From Sambucus nigra (Eukaryota > Streptophyta > Magnoliopsida > Dipsacales > Adoxaceae): 64,000 nt of DNA. Within the stretch, counting starts at the first letter, position 1. Each line of letters starts with the position of its first letter. The notes beneath the pieces are model-generated. The model did no database searches. It saw nothing but the letters and a program-made list of their open reading frames with translations, and had not been told where the DNA came from. Location: assembly GCA_949130495.1 (NCBI GenBank), contig OX422214.1:5750046-5814045 (forward strand), read 5' to 3'. Position numbers and translations under genes: made by a program. Of the stretch, positions 1 to 12,397 are shown piece by piece.

Positions 1-1
1 G

Positions 2-2271
2 AAGTGTGGATTCTGGTTGCGAGAGGTACAATTCTTGGGCCATGTTGTTTCTGAGCAGGGGATAGCAGTTGACCCGAGCAAAGTGTCAGCGGTGAGGGAG
101 TGGGGGCAGCCCACGACACCGACGGAAGTACGTAGTTTCTTGGGGTTGGCCGGATACTACAGGAGATTCATTCGGGGGTTCTCCAAAATAGCGGGTCCAT
201 TGACGAATCTGACTCGCAAGGGGGTACCATATGTTTGGGATGACGCTTTTCAGTTGGCTTTCGACGAGCTGAAGGACAAGCTTACTTCGGCACCAGTCCT
301 TGCTTTACCGAAGCCGGGTGTAGAGTACCTGGTTTACACAGATGCGTCCTTACGAGGACTTGGGGGAGTACTTCAGCAGGAAGAGAAGGCTATAGCTTTT
401 GCTTCCCGCAAGCTTAAGCCGCATGAGAAGAATTACCCCACCCACGACCTGGAGTTAGCTACGGTCGTCTTTGCATTGAGAATTTGGAGGCACTATTTAT
501 TGGGCGAGAAATTCCGTTTGTTCACAGACCATAATTCACTGCAGTACCTGTTCACTCAGCGAGAGCTGAATATGCGTCAGCACAGATGGTTAGAGTTTGT
601 GAAAGATTACCAGTTCGATATACAGTATCATCCGGGGAAAGCCAACGTAGTTGCTGATGCGTTGAGCCGTAGACCAGTTGACGATGTAGCGGACATCTGG
701 AAAGCAAAGTGGAAGGAGTTGGGTCACCAAGACGTAGTAGCACGTTCTTTCATATCCGTGATGACAGTCACACCTGAGATTGTTACGAGGGTGATACAGG
801 CACAGACCACAGACCCGTTTTGTCAGGAGCAGATTGTACGACTTCTAGCCGAGGGTGCTGAGTCCTATTCTGTTAGTTCGGATGGAGGGTTGCGGTTTAA
901 TGGGAGATTAGTGGTTCCAGAAGGAACAGGGCTACATCATGAGGTAATGACTCATTCTCATGGGTCCCGATTTGCAGTACATCCGGGAGGCGATAAGATG
1001 TACCAGGATATGAGACGTCAGTACTGGTGGAGTGGGATGAAGAAGGACATCGCTGAATTTGTGTCCAAATTTTCTACTTGCCAGCTGGTGAAGGTGGACC
1101 ACCAGAAACCGTCGGGATTACTTCAGCCGTTGGAAGTACCTGCGTGGAAGTGGGGAAGTATTTCCATGGACTTCATTACAGGGTTTCCTACATCACAGCG
1201 AGGCCACGATTCTATCTGGGTGATTATAGACCGTCTGACCAAGGTGGCTCATTTTCTGCCAGTAAGGATAGATTATACCACGGGTCAGTATGCCCAGCTA
1301 TTCATCGCTGAGATTGTCAGATTACATGGGGTGCCCTTGAATATTGTGTCAGACAGAGATAAAATTTTTGTGTCGCGTTTATGGGAAAGCTTTCAGGAGG
1401 CTATGGGTACAGAGTTGAGACTGAGTTCAGCTTACCACCCACAGACAGATGGACAGACAGAGCGTACTAATCAGATGTTGGAAGATATGCTACGCATGTG
1501 TATCCTCGATTTCGGGGGAGGTTGGGAGCCACATCTTCCACTGGTCGAGTTGCTTATAATAACTCCTATCAGTTTACGATTGGCATGGCTCCATTTGAGG
1601 CTTTGTACGGCAGGCCTTGTCGCTCTCCAACCTGTTGGCTCGAGGTGGGGGACAACAAGTTATTAGGACCAGAAGTGATCCAGGAGACCTCCGCGAGGAT
1701 TGGGATAATCAGGAGTCGTATTCGGGTAGCCCAAGACAGACAGAAGAGCTACGCCGATGCGAAACGATTCTTCCGGGAGTTTAATGTGGGAGATCAAGTG
1801 TTGTTGCGTGTATCTCCTATGAAAGGAGTGATGAGGTTCGGGAAGAAGGGAAAGTTGGCTCCGAGGTACGTAGGACCATTTCCCATCATCGAGAGAATTG
1901 GGCCAGTAGCATACAGGTTGGGTTTGCCAGAACATTTACATCGCATCCACGATGTATTCCACATCTCGTCGTTGAGACGATACCTTCGGGATGATATGGC
2001 CCATACTCACATTGCGATAGATGAGATCGACTTGCAGTCGGATAGCTCTTACGAGGAGAGACCGATGGCTATTCTAGACTACAGTGAGAGGAGATTGAGG
2101 TCGAAGATAGTTCCACTCGTGCGGGTCCAGTGGGAACATCATAATGTGGAGGAATCCACTTGGGAGCGTGAGGAAGATATGCGTGAGAGATATCCAGAGT
2201 TGTTTTTACCAGGTATGCCTTATTTTCCGAATTTCGGGACGAAATTCCGTTATTGGGGGGGAAGTATGTAA
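2..2271 (+). pseudogene. Ty3/gypsy chromovirus pol, 3' part (RT end, RNase H, integrase, chromodomain-like tail), frameshifted
   Basis: The frame is open from the window edge, so the gene starts upstream. The first ~75 residues are the end of reverse transcriptase. RNase H follows, with its acidic residues visible in YTDAS, DLELAT, TDHNSL and VADALS. The integrase comes next: a His-His-Cys-Cys zinc region (near 950-1085), then a D,D(35)E core with D in SMDF, D in SDRD and E in QTERT. A one-base deletion near 1548-1552 shifts the frame. The +1 frame then continues in register (AYNNSYQ... [11 protein letters not shown]) to about 2230, ending in a chromodomain-like tail (EESTWEREEDMRERYPELF), which places it among chromoviruses, probably Tekay/Del-like. 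The first Cys of the zinc finger pair is replaced by Phe (KFSTC), so this copy was probably inactive even before the frameshift. The stop codon is formed by the first bases of the LTR. Confidence 0.95.
2255..2264 (+). other. Polypurine tract of family A element
   Basis: The purine run GGGGGGGAAG lies two bases before the LTR start TGTAATACCCC. That is the position and composition expected of the plus-strand priming site of an LTR retrotransposon. Confidence 0.8.
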
Positions 2272-5203
2272 TACCCCGTATTTTTATGCTATAATTAATT
2301 TGGGGATTTATTTAATAAAAATCCGGAAATTAATTATGTTATAATTATTAACGTGACGTGAGTTAGTAATAATATGAAATTTTTGAATATTACTTAAGAG
2401 CATAGTAATATATGGTAAATGTCACGAGTGAATGAAAATGACAATTTTGGTAATTTTAGTCGGGACGCGCCCGTGTCGCGTCGGGACTAATTATTGAGAT
2501 ATAAAAGTAAATATTTTATGAGTTGTCCGTATGGTCATTTTGAGTGCGCCAACGCGTCCGGAAGGGTCGAGATAGTCAGAAAAGTGTACCCGGGGGTTTA
2601 GTTTGGGTCTCGGGATGTTTTTAGGCTTAATTAGTGACCCGGGAGGGCGTTTTGGTCATTTTACAAACTAGGGTAATTAAACCCACGAATTTTCAACCAT
2701 CCTTAGCAGCCATTTAAGTCAGCCTTTTAGGGTTAGATCATTCAGAACCCTAAGACGGCTAGTGGAGAAGAGAGGAGAGACCTTGCTAGGTGATTCAAGG
2801 CCAAAAACACCACCTTTTGCACCACCGTCACCACCAACGCGTAGATCGCGAGGAGGAGAACGCAGCCACACCAATATCAGCCGGAAACCAGACCTCTGAA
2901 ATCCCAGTCAAGTGTTTAACTTGCGTATTTTCGTTGGTGCAATAATCATGTTAGTGTAGGAATGATTAAGAGTATAATCCATGGAAGAAAACCCAATTTT
3001 GATAGGTATTTGCATGTAGAAATCATATGAACCTTATTCTGGAAATTAATATGTGAAGTAGATGTTTAACCCACGAAATTATGATGATTTGTTAGAAGAA
3101 ATTTCTGGAGAAAACTGATTAGAACAAAGGTTAAGAAAACTGTAGGGTTCTTGATGATTAGATGAAATATTAGGTTGTTTAATCATGTTTATTGATGTAT
3201 ATACGCATGCTGATCGTTAAAGATACCTGGATTTATGTTAGGATGTAAGCAGTAGACTTTTTGGGTCAATTAGAGTTGGAAAATATGAGTTTTGATGAAG
3301 AAACTTAAGCAACCCCGTCACTGCAATTTCTGCAGAATTTTCACAGACCTGCTCGATCGATCGATCGACCCTAGAGCGTCGATCGATCGAAGGTTCGATC
3401 GGTCGACCCCGAGATGTCGATCGATCGACCCTCCCTGGCAGCCTATTATTCCCCTTATTTAATTAGTTGAATTAATTTATCGTGGAATCAACCTTGGGCA
3501 TTCTAAATAAAATGATTTGGGAGATATTGAGGACCAGTAGGGTATATGGACATATGTTAGAACCTTTAATCTTCAACGAAGAGGGTAATTATGGGATATT
3601 TACTTTAGGTTGTTAGATTTATGAAACTTAAGGGTGAGGTGCGTAAGAGAGTTACGTTGGAATCAAATGAAGTTATTTACTGAATTTTAGAATTGTAAGG
3701 TTATAAACCATGAGTATTAGGTAATGAGTGAGAAAACCCTTCGAATTAAGGTTAGAGGCGAAACCTTATACGTTATACTAATAAGGTGAAATTTAGGACA
3801 AAGGTTGTAATTATGGGTAATGAGAGTGACCTATATTAATATGATGAAATCGGTATATTTATATGAATGTGTGTACATATATTATATACATGTGAAAAAC
3901 GTACCCGCGCTACTTGCTATCCCTGAGGTTACCGTGCTGGGACGATCATATCCTGTGTTGCTTTATGGGGATATTGAATCGTACCCTAGAAGATAGAGAT
4001 CCTAGGTACGGGCTATTAAATTGATAGTCGGATGGTCCTAAGAGACGTGTGGGTATGTACTGACCTCTTGGACTTGGAATCTATGCTTCGCCTCAACGTT
4101 GTTTTGTATATGTTAATACAATTCGAGAGTGATTCCGAACTTGTATTTCCCTTTATGTGAGCGATACGGGGATTGGATATCAGAGTATGCCCGCACCATA
4201 ATTTAGTTGGAGTGCCATTATATATATTTTTATTCGAGTAGTTAATATATATATGAGGTTATAAACTTTGAACTGCCTACTGTGATTTGATAAGTAGAAC
4301 ATGGTTGTTGAACTCAAATTATTAAATACTTGTTTTGTGAAAATATGAAAAGGCACGGGGAAATCTTATTATTTAATGAAGCTAAAACGAGAGGAATACT
4401 ACAAATTGAAAGTAACCTTTTTATAACATTGTCATCGTTCAGTTTTGAAAACTTATGAGTAAGTTAAGATAAACGAATCATTGGGAAGGTTAGTACGATA
4501 GGAGTGCACATTAGAAGAGAGGTGAGTATTTCTCAAGAGAGAGACGAACTAATATGATGTTGCATTGGCCTGTATCAATTTAAATACTTCCTTAACGTAT
4601 TTTAAAATCAAACACACTTTCGGGCCCTGATCCGTTTCCTTTCTCTCTCTCTCTCCTGTGTATATATATGTATATTTTTCAGGTGCCCAGCCACAGGGGC
4701 GTCTTGCTTAGTATTCTTTGAGAAGAACGAGCTGCAGCTTAGGTGGGAGTTGCAGGTCCCTTGAGTAGACGGCTTCTGTCATTGACTCCACTCCTATTAC
4801 TCTCATTATGGGGCACGTGTCGCCCTTTTTATCATTTCATTTATTGTTGGGGATTTTTATATTTCAGTTATTCCAGTATTGTTTATGGGATTTGTTTCAG
4901 GATGGTTTATGATTTTAGTTTTATATTATTGGCATTCGATTGGTGAATGTATGGTTTTATTTAGATTTCGTGGTGTGATTCTATAATGTAGAAATGTTGT
5001 TTTGATATTAATAAAAATCTTTTCTTTAATTAAAATTTGGAAGTTCGTTTGAAAAATGTTTTTGACACTTAGCTTAATTACTTAGGGTGTTAAATTGGAA
5101 AAATTATTTTTATCGACAGTGATGCTGAGAATGAACCAACTGTTTACCTTGATTTAATTTAATAAAGGAGTGATCGCCCGGTATTTAATTAGGCGGGGTG
5201 TCA
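2267..5203 (+). repeat. 3' LTR of family A chromovirus (about 2.94 kb)
   Basis: It begins TGTAATACCCCGT directly after the polypurine tract and ends GGCGGGGTGTCA. Two other copies of this LTR are in the window: 6890-9523 (minus, truncated) and 50706-53664 (plus, solo). It has no long reading frame that looks coding; the small frames near 4743-4946 are not conserved in the other copies. From left to right it holds a GATCGATC cluster, an AT-rich middle, a block resembling B LTRs around a CCCGCGCTACTTGCTATC segment, a pyrimidine tract near 4640, and an AGGTGCCC junction near 4681. The five bases after it (GACCC) would be the target duplication, but the left partner is outside the window. Confidence 0.92.
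3352..3430. repeat. GATCGATC palindrome cluster in family A LTR
   Basis: Four to five closely spaced copies of the self-complementary TCGATCGATCGA, separated by short non-palindromic spacers. The same kind of cluster sits at the matching place in the other two family A LTRs (8672-8730, 51817-51891). Confidence 0.85.
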
Positions 5204-6704
5204 GACCCCACTCCCCGGCATATAAAGAAAATAAGCGATCCACTCCCCAGTGGTGAGTCTACACACGTCACAGTGCTCTCTGATGTGGCTAACAACCCTA
5301 AGGCTTTGGCAAAATGCATAGCTATAAAACGGTGCATCACCCCAGTATCAAACAAAACTCGACCCATAGTACCATGGATAGGAAACATACCCTCAATCGC
5401 GGGTGGTGCCTGTGGAGCTGCTGCCGGGTGGACGTTATAGACACGTCGATACTGTAACTGCCCCTGCTGCACAGGAGCTGCTGGAACGGCTGGTAGGGCT
5501 GGTACTTGGGCTGGTGCTGTGAGGGAAGCTGGAAAAATTGGCCTTTGTGGCTCATTACGGGCACCCTACTGTTGTGGGGCCCTATCACCCTCTGGGCAAT
5601 CCTGACGCTTACGGCCAAGCTTGTCGTACACAAAACATCGGCCTCTGAAGTTACCTCCCCTCTGACCCTGCTGACCACAACCCTGCTGGCCGTTACCACC
5701 CCGCCACTAGCCCTGATGAAAATGTTGTTGGCCCTTCTGCTGACCCTGTTGCTGTCGGTGTTGGCCCTGCTGGCCCTGCTGATTAGGCTGGCCATGTTGG
5801 CCCTGCCTATAACCCCCAAATCCCTATCTGGAATCACCTGAACGGAATCGCTTAGTAGGGTCCCCCTGATGGGAATTCTGCTCGTGCTGACGAGTCTATC
5901 CTTGAGATGGTTCTCCACTAGAACTACTACCCCCGGTCCTGCCCTACTGGCCGGACTCTCCTGCACTCTTGCTTCCCTGCAGATGGAAGCAGTGATCCTG
6001 GAAATATAGTAAAGCAGCATTGAGTACATCAGTGAAAGTACTCAGAGATAGATTCCCTATAAGGTGCTCACGGATCCTCCAAGCTAACCCGTCCACAAAC
6101 AGCATTATCTTCTTACCTCATTGGGTGCCTCATCTGGCACTATGGTGAGAAGTCTCATGAACTCCTCCTCATACTGAGCAATGGTAGAATTCTCCTGTTT
6201 CAAGTTCAGTAATTTCCGCCTCATCTTAGTCTGCACGGCGGGTGGAAAGTACTTGCGGTCAAACCGCTCCCAAAATGACTGAATCGGGATCGTGCCCCTC
6301 TCCTCCAATGTGGTGGTGGACTCCCACCACTGCAAAACGGCCCCCACCAGCTTAAAGGAAGCCAACAACTGTTTATGCACGTCTGTGCACTCATACATAT
6401 GAAGATGCCACTGGATATCTTTCTTTCATTGGCTGACGATGACGATATCTGAACTACCAGAGAACTCAAGGGGATGCGCCTTCTGAAAGGCATCCCTAAC
6501 CCGCTCCCATGAAGATGGAAGTTGTACAGGTACTGGTGCCACTGCCTGAATCTGGGGTGGAGCCTGCTGAACCACCGCTAGCACGGCATTCACCGCCTGA
6601 GCAATAATAGCGGCTACTTCATTAGCATTCATCATACCCTGTGCCGGAGCTACTGGCTGCTCGGCTTGGGTATGCCTATCCTTTGGTGCACGTCTCGGAG
6701 GCAT
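5204..6704 (-). pseudogene. Family A gag-protease, 5' part of a second element, decayed and cut short
   Basis: Reading the minus strand, gag starts at 6704 (MPPRRAPKD...), with an Ala/Gln/Pro-rich N-terminus. It runs into a stop near 6426 and resumes in another frame at 6398. That frame holds a typical retrotransposon gag core (WWES... FWERFDRKYFPP... LKQENSTIAQYEEEF). A degenerate zinc knuckle lies at 5598-5640, with only the outer cysteines left. A retropepsin-like stretch has its catalytic DTG at 5341-5349, followed by VMHRF where the family usually has Ala-Ser-His-Ser. The coding region stops abruptly at the family A LTR that ends at 5203. That fits interruption of this element by the plus-strand one, with the remaining pol lying left of the window. 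Multiple stops make it a pseudogene. Confidence 0.88.
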
Positions 6705-6873
6705 CTAAAACGTGAAGAAATTCATTAGTCTACAGTTATTATCAAATCTCAAATAGCTGAAGACGTAAACTTAAAACCAAGAATACAACAATCCTAAAAT
6801 AGGGTTCTATAGCAAAAATGTTAAGCTGAAAGCGAAATAAGCCGTACAGATTCTAAGGACACTAGAACCTGAT

Positions 6874-6885
6874 GCTCTGATACCA
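6874..6885 (-). other. Primer-binding site (initiator Met tRNA), family A
   Basis: On the minus strand it reads TGGTATCAGAGC, complementary to the 3' end of plant initiator tRNA-Met. It lies four bases inside the LTR end at 6890, which fixes the orientation of this element as minus. Confidence 0.88.
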
Positions 6886-6889
6886 CCTA

Positions 6890-9523
6890 TGACACCCCGC
6901 CTAATTAAATATGGGGCGATCACTCCTTTATTAAATTAAGATCAAGGTGAACAGTTGGTTCATTCTTAGCATCACTGTCGTAAAAATAACTTTTCCAATT
7001 TAAACACCCTAATTAATTAAGCTAAGTGTCAAAACCATTTTTAAACATTACTTTCCAAATTTTATTTTGAAAACAAAGATTTAATTATTTACAACAATTC
7101 AATATTTAAAGAATCACACCACCATAATCCTGGAGCATATAATCAAAATAATTTAAACATTCAACAACTAAATCCCAACATTAAAACTTAAAGTAAAACA
7201 TCTAGACAGTAATAAATCCCAAAGTGACAATACTAGAAATAACTGAATCACAAAGTACAAATAAACAACTGACTAATGGAAAGGGCTACACATGCCCCAC
7301 TAAATGAATATGCTAGGAGTCGAGTCAAATAAATGATGTCGTCTAAGCAAGAGGCCTCCAACTCCCACCTAAGCTGCAACACGTTCCTTCCAAAGGATCC
7401 TATGCAAGACGCCCCTGTGGCTGGGCACCTGTAATATATACATATATATACAAGAGAGAAAGAGAAATAGAAACATATCAGAGCCCGATAGTGTAGATGA
7501 TTTAAAATTTGTTTAGCAAGTATTTAAAATGTTTACAGACCAATGCAACAAAATATTAGTGCGGCACTCTCTTGAGAATTTCTCACCTCTCTTCTAATGT
7601 GCACGCGTATCGCACTAACCTTCCCAATGGTTTAACTTATCTTAGGTTACTCGTAAGATTCAAAGACGAAGAATATAATTATTTAAGAAAATAACTTCAT
7701 TTGATCACAAAGTTCTCATTTAAACCTTATTTGCTAATAAAGTTTCCCAGTGTTCCATTATACTTTTTCAAAACAAGTATTTCCAATTTGGGTCATTATA
7801 CATGTCTTACTTACCATAACACAGTAGGCAGTTTCCCAAATTTTAGAATTTCATATATATATATTAAATACTCGTATAATATATATATTCTAACAGCACC
7901 TCACATAAAAATTATGGTGCGTGCATACTCTGCTATCCAATCCCCGTATCTCTCGTACTATGGGAAATACAAGTTTGGAATCACTCTCGAACTGTATTAA
8001 CACATACACAACAATATTGAGGCGAAGCATATTTTCCAAGTCCAAGAGGTCAGTACATACCCTCACGTCTCTTAGGACCGTCCGACTATCGATCCGATAG
8101 CCCATACCTAGGATTCCTATCTTCTAGGGTACGAGTCAATATCCCCCATGAAGGCCCATTCGAGAAAAGACTGTCCCAACACGGTAACCTCAGGGATAGC
8201 AAGTAGCGCGGGCATGTTTTTCACATGTATATAATATATGCATACACATAGTCATATAAATATACTACTTTTATCATATTAATTTAGGTTCATCTCATAA
8301 CCCATAATCACGACATTTATCCTGATTTTCCCATTATTAGTTATCACGTATAACGGTTCGTTTCTAACTTTAATTCGAGGGATTTTTCCAATTTACTACG
8401 TAATACTCATGGACTCTATCCTCTCAAATGTAAAATTCAGTAGGTATTCATTTATGCGTCTCTCCCTTTAATACCTAGTTTCATCGTCCCTTATATGTAA
8501 GTATTCTAAAAATACAACTCTCGTCTTACATTAAGGTCCCAAAATTATTCATATGTCCTACTGGTCTTCTTTATCTCCCAAAACATTTTAATAAGGGTGT
8601 CCAAGAATTATTTCTCATTAAATTGAATTCAACTAATTTAAAAAGGGGAAATATGAGTCTGCCAGAAGGGGGTCGATCGATTGAGGTCTGGGGCTCGATC
8701 GATCGAAGCTCTTGGCTAGATCGATCGATCAAAAAGGTATGGCGAATACTGCAGTTAATCAGTTACGGGTTCTAACACATAACCTCCTCCAAATCCAAAC
8801 TTTTCATTCCCAATCGCCCAGAAATTTGTACTACTAACATCATAATGTCATTTTAAGTATCTTCTACGTAAAGCATGTAAATTTCCATCATTAATCATGG
8901 ATTTATAGGCAAAAATTTCATAAAAATCTCAAGAACCCTAGAATTCCTTAAACATGGTTCTAATCAATCTTTTCCACAATTTTCTTCTTCTAAAACATCA
9001 TAGTTTCGTGGTTTAATCCTCTACATGTGAAGGGGTTTCCAGAATAACATTCAAATCATTACAACATGCGATTTCCTATCTCAAATTTGGGTTTTCTTCC
9101 ATAAAACTCATCCTAATCATCCCTAGACTAACATGAGTGATGCATTAACGAATAATTAGAAAGATAAACACTTTCTTGGGATTTTTGGCGTTCTGATTTG
9201 CGGACGATTTTGGTGTGGTTGCGTTCCCCATCGCGCGATCTACGTGTTGGTGGTGGCGGCGGTGCAAACAGATGGATTTTTGGCCTTGGATTGCTTTGGA
9301 AGCTCTCTCCTTCCCTCTCTTATGGCCGTCACTTGTCTTTGGTTGTTTTAACCCTAGAAGGCAACCTTAGACATCTGATATATCCCTTGAAATTTCGTGG
9401 GTTTAATTACCCAAAAATGCGAAATGTCCAAAATGCCCTCTCGGGGTACTAATTAAGCCTAAAAATGCCCCGAGACGCAAACTAAACCCCCGGGTACACT
9501 TTTCGGACTATCTCGACCCCCGG
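6890..9523 (-). repeat. 5' LTR of the minus-strand family A element, missing about 300 bp
   Basis: It starts on the plus strand as TGACACCCCGCC, the reverse of the LTR end, and follows the 2267-5203 LTR to a point matching its position ~2565 (TATCTCGACC). There it breaks into family B sequence. About 300 bp of the LTR outer end, including the TG terminus and any target duplication, are missing. It is clearly diverged from the plus-strand copy. Confidence 0.9.
8672..8730. repeat. GATCGATC palindrome cluster, minus-strand family A LTR
   Basis: Degenerate version of the cluster at 3352-3430, with three recognisable TCGATCGATC blocks (one reads TCGATCGATT), located at the corresponding LTR position. 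Confidence 0.75.
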
Positions 9524-9524
9524 G

Positions 9525-10654
9525 TAGTTTTAGTAGTATAATATTGTATGTATGGCATAATGGATCTCTAGGACCGACATTGTCAAGGAATAGTGTAACG
9601 GGGTGGTTCTTTGTCTAGATTTCGCTTTACGAGACACACCACGCACGAAACGTAGTGTAATGTTGAGATTGGAGAGAAGTTTTGTCAATAATAATTTGTA
9701 TGCATGTTATTTAGTAATTAAATCCTATGATTTAACCCAAATGTATATGGGTGATGTATTAATAATTATAATTGATTAAATTATAAACCGGAATCCATTA
9801 AGCCTATTATGCCATACATATTTGAAAATAAATAATTTATAGTGTGTTTCGAAAGAGTGGGTTCTAGGGTTATGATAGGAAGGAAGATCTCGTGGGCATA
9901 GGCTGGGCCTATGGTAAGTTAGGTTGTCCTTATAATTGAGGTAATTTAACTAATAATTTTGAGGACACGAATAGGTGCGCGTCGTTAAATGAGAGGTGAG
10001 TTGGGATTTCACGAGAGTGCGATTCCACTTTAATTATGAAATAAGTGCATTGATATTTATTATGTACGGTTAACACACTTGCTAAATATTTTCACAACTC
10101 GGGCTCTGACCCGTTTACTTTTCTCTCCTGCATGTATATATATATATACTATTACAGGTGTCCTACCGCATGGATGCCGGATCACCTTCTATCCAGAGTC
10201 TTGGGAGCCGTGACAGGTGCGGACTGTCGGGGGATGTAGATGTAGTCGCTACCTACTTATTTAAAATCTAGGTACGACTCATGCTGTATATCGGGTTTAT
10301 TCCCAAGGGATATTTATAAATGTCTACATTTATTCCATTTCAGTTATTGTATTGGCTGTGACCCGACAGCTTATTCGGGTTTATTTCTTTGTGGTATATT
10401 CATTTGTAGTTATTCATTTCATTTATCATAGTTCTTGTATACATCTTTATTTTCATTGTTAGTAGCTTATAGTGTTGGTTGGTTATCTGTGGCATATTTC
10501 ATTTAAATTTTAACATCTCACTTATATGATATCGGGTAGTTAGTCATATATTATGTAGTATCGACAGTTGGTGATAAGACTGAGCCATCTAAAACTCCTG
10601 ATTTAACGTAGTATAGGGCTGGCCACCCGTTATTATTTTAAGCGGGGTGTCACA
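9525..10654 (+). repeat. Family B LTR 1, 5'-truncated (last ~1.13 kb)
   Basis: It matches LTR 2 from 15117 to its end, so about 2.7 kb of its 5' part is gone. Its short (TA)n near 10136-10151 is shorter than the one in LTR 2, showing microsatellite length change between copies. Confidence 0.92.
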
Positions 10655-10656
10655 GA

Positions 10657-10668
10657 TGGTATCAGAGC
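10657..10668 (+). other. Primer-binding site, B internal region 1
   Basis: TGGTATCAGAGC, exact complement to initiator tRNA-Met, two bases after the LTR end at 10654. Confidence 0.88.
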
Positions 10669-12397
10669 ATCAGGTTCTAGAGTCTTTAGGATATGTACGG
10701 GTTTTCTGCGTTCTTCCGTTAACGTTCTTGATATAAAGACCTACTATTAAGACTATTGTGTTCACTGCGTTTATCCTCTTCTGTGAAGTGTATTTACTTG
10801 ATCGACGTTCTGATAATAGTTGCTTCCATTTCTGACGTTGCCTAGATTATGTCGTCTAGGAAAGGATAAGATTATAGATGCAATACCCATAACAAATTTT
10901 GGGTACTCTTTTATCGGGGGTATTTGTTTTTTTCCCGATTCCGGCGGAAATAAGAAAGAAAACTCTAGCAGTGGTTCAAGGTGACCTATCGGTGGTTGAG
11001 TAAGAAAGGGAAATTTACTCGAATGGCGAGTCTTGGTCTTAGTAAGGTAAGTCTGAGGAGAGGTATATAGTACAGCCCTTGGGAGGTTTAGATTGAGAAC
11101 CCCGTCAACTTTTGTTAGGAAGCCTCGTGATGCTGACTTCTATCAGTGGAAGGTAGGTGGCATTGACCAATTATTAGGGGCATCGTCTTTATTTAAGAAG
11201 GGCGTAAGAAATTTGGAGAGTCAGGTTTGTTGAGTAGGACTGAGGGAGTTTTCGATAGTCGCAATCGCGTTTTGTCCTTCAAAATGGGTAGGAAGGATTT
11301 TGAGGAAGATGTTTCTCTTGTGGAGAAATAGGTTTAAGAATAATGATTGTCCTGGAAGAAGTAGAGGACCCTCAGTTGAGATTCAGGGACGAGGTGAAAC
11401 CATTGGATTATGGAAGTATAAGGTAGAATACCTTTCTTTGGGTTTAAGTCACGCTTTGTGTGATGTTGGTAACGTCGCGCGTAAGGTATGAGGAGTAGTA
11501 GCCGCTACATCGTTAGGGTGTATAAAATTTCCGTGGAAGAAGGAGTGAGTAAGTACGGCCTCTGTTTGACATCTTTTGAGTCAATAGATCGTCTTGTAAA
11601 GAGATAGTAGAGAGTTGGGCTATTGAATTCCGGAAGTGTGGAATGTCGGAGTTTGTTGAGTAGTGGTTGTAAGAATATTATCTTATGGATAGGTTCGGGT
11701 GTGAAATTGTAGAAATCCAATAAGGGGAGGACTTACCTTGTGGCCAATGCTTTGATGCAATGCAAGGGATGAGTATAGCTGAGAGGTTTAGAGTTTAGTG
11801 AATTTATTTTGAGCGAAGAATTTAGCTCATAGTTGTGCTAGTTTTGAGAACTAGGTATTTATTGGAGTGTTGTATTTATTGAGGTCTTGTGTCCTAAACA
11901 TGAGGTATTTGTTTTGTCGTGTCGAAAGACGCGGAATCATTTTTTTTATATTGTATTGTTGCATAGGCCTTCAGGCAATATTTAAAATAAGAAAATCTAT
12001 TTTTTTTAAAAACCTTAACCCCGGTTCATCTAATCTCAATCCCCGACCTAGCCACACAGTAATGTATTGGGAGGTTTCCTTTTTTGCATCTCGCTTGCGA
12101 GACCTCCATCACATGAAGGTAGCTAGAATCAGGAATTGAGAAGAATTCAACCATGGGAAATTTTAAACTTTTATATAGTTGTATTACGAATTGAGGCTAA
12201 TGGAGCCTGATTATAATTGAGTGGAGCTTGGGTACAGGGTGTATGGGTGCCTTGGGTAGTTAGTTTGATTTTTAAAATCTATATGGTTCGACGTGAGAAC
12301 TAGGAATGATCTGTATGGTGATCTAGAGGGTAGATGTAAGGACTAGATGAGATTGGAGTCCTAGACATATCCTAAATTTCGCGGGCGAAATTCTTTT

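Noticed and set aside
3352..3430. GATC clusters as bacterial-type methylation or replication-origin sites
   Set aside because: All surrounding sequence is plant retrotransposon; the clusters are LTR components and no bacterial context exists.
4743..4946. Hydrophobic 67-codon frame near the end of the family A LTR
   Set aside because: Not preserved in the other two family A LTR copies; ordinary AT-rich LTR sequence.
5506..5841. Leu-rich plus-strand frame of 111 codons
   Set aside because: It is the antisense of the Gln/Gly-rich linker and zinc-knuckle region of the minus-strand gag.
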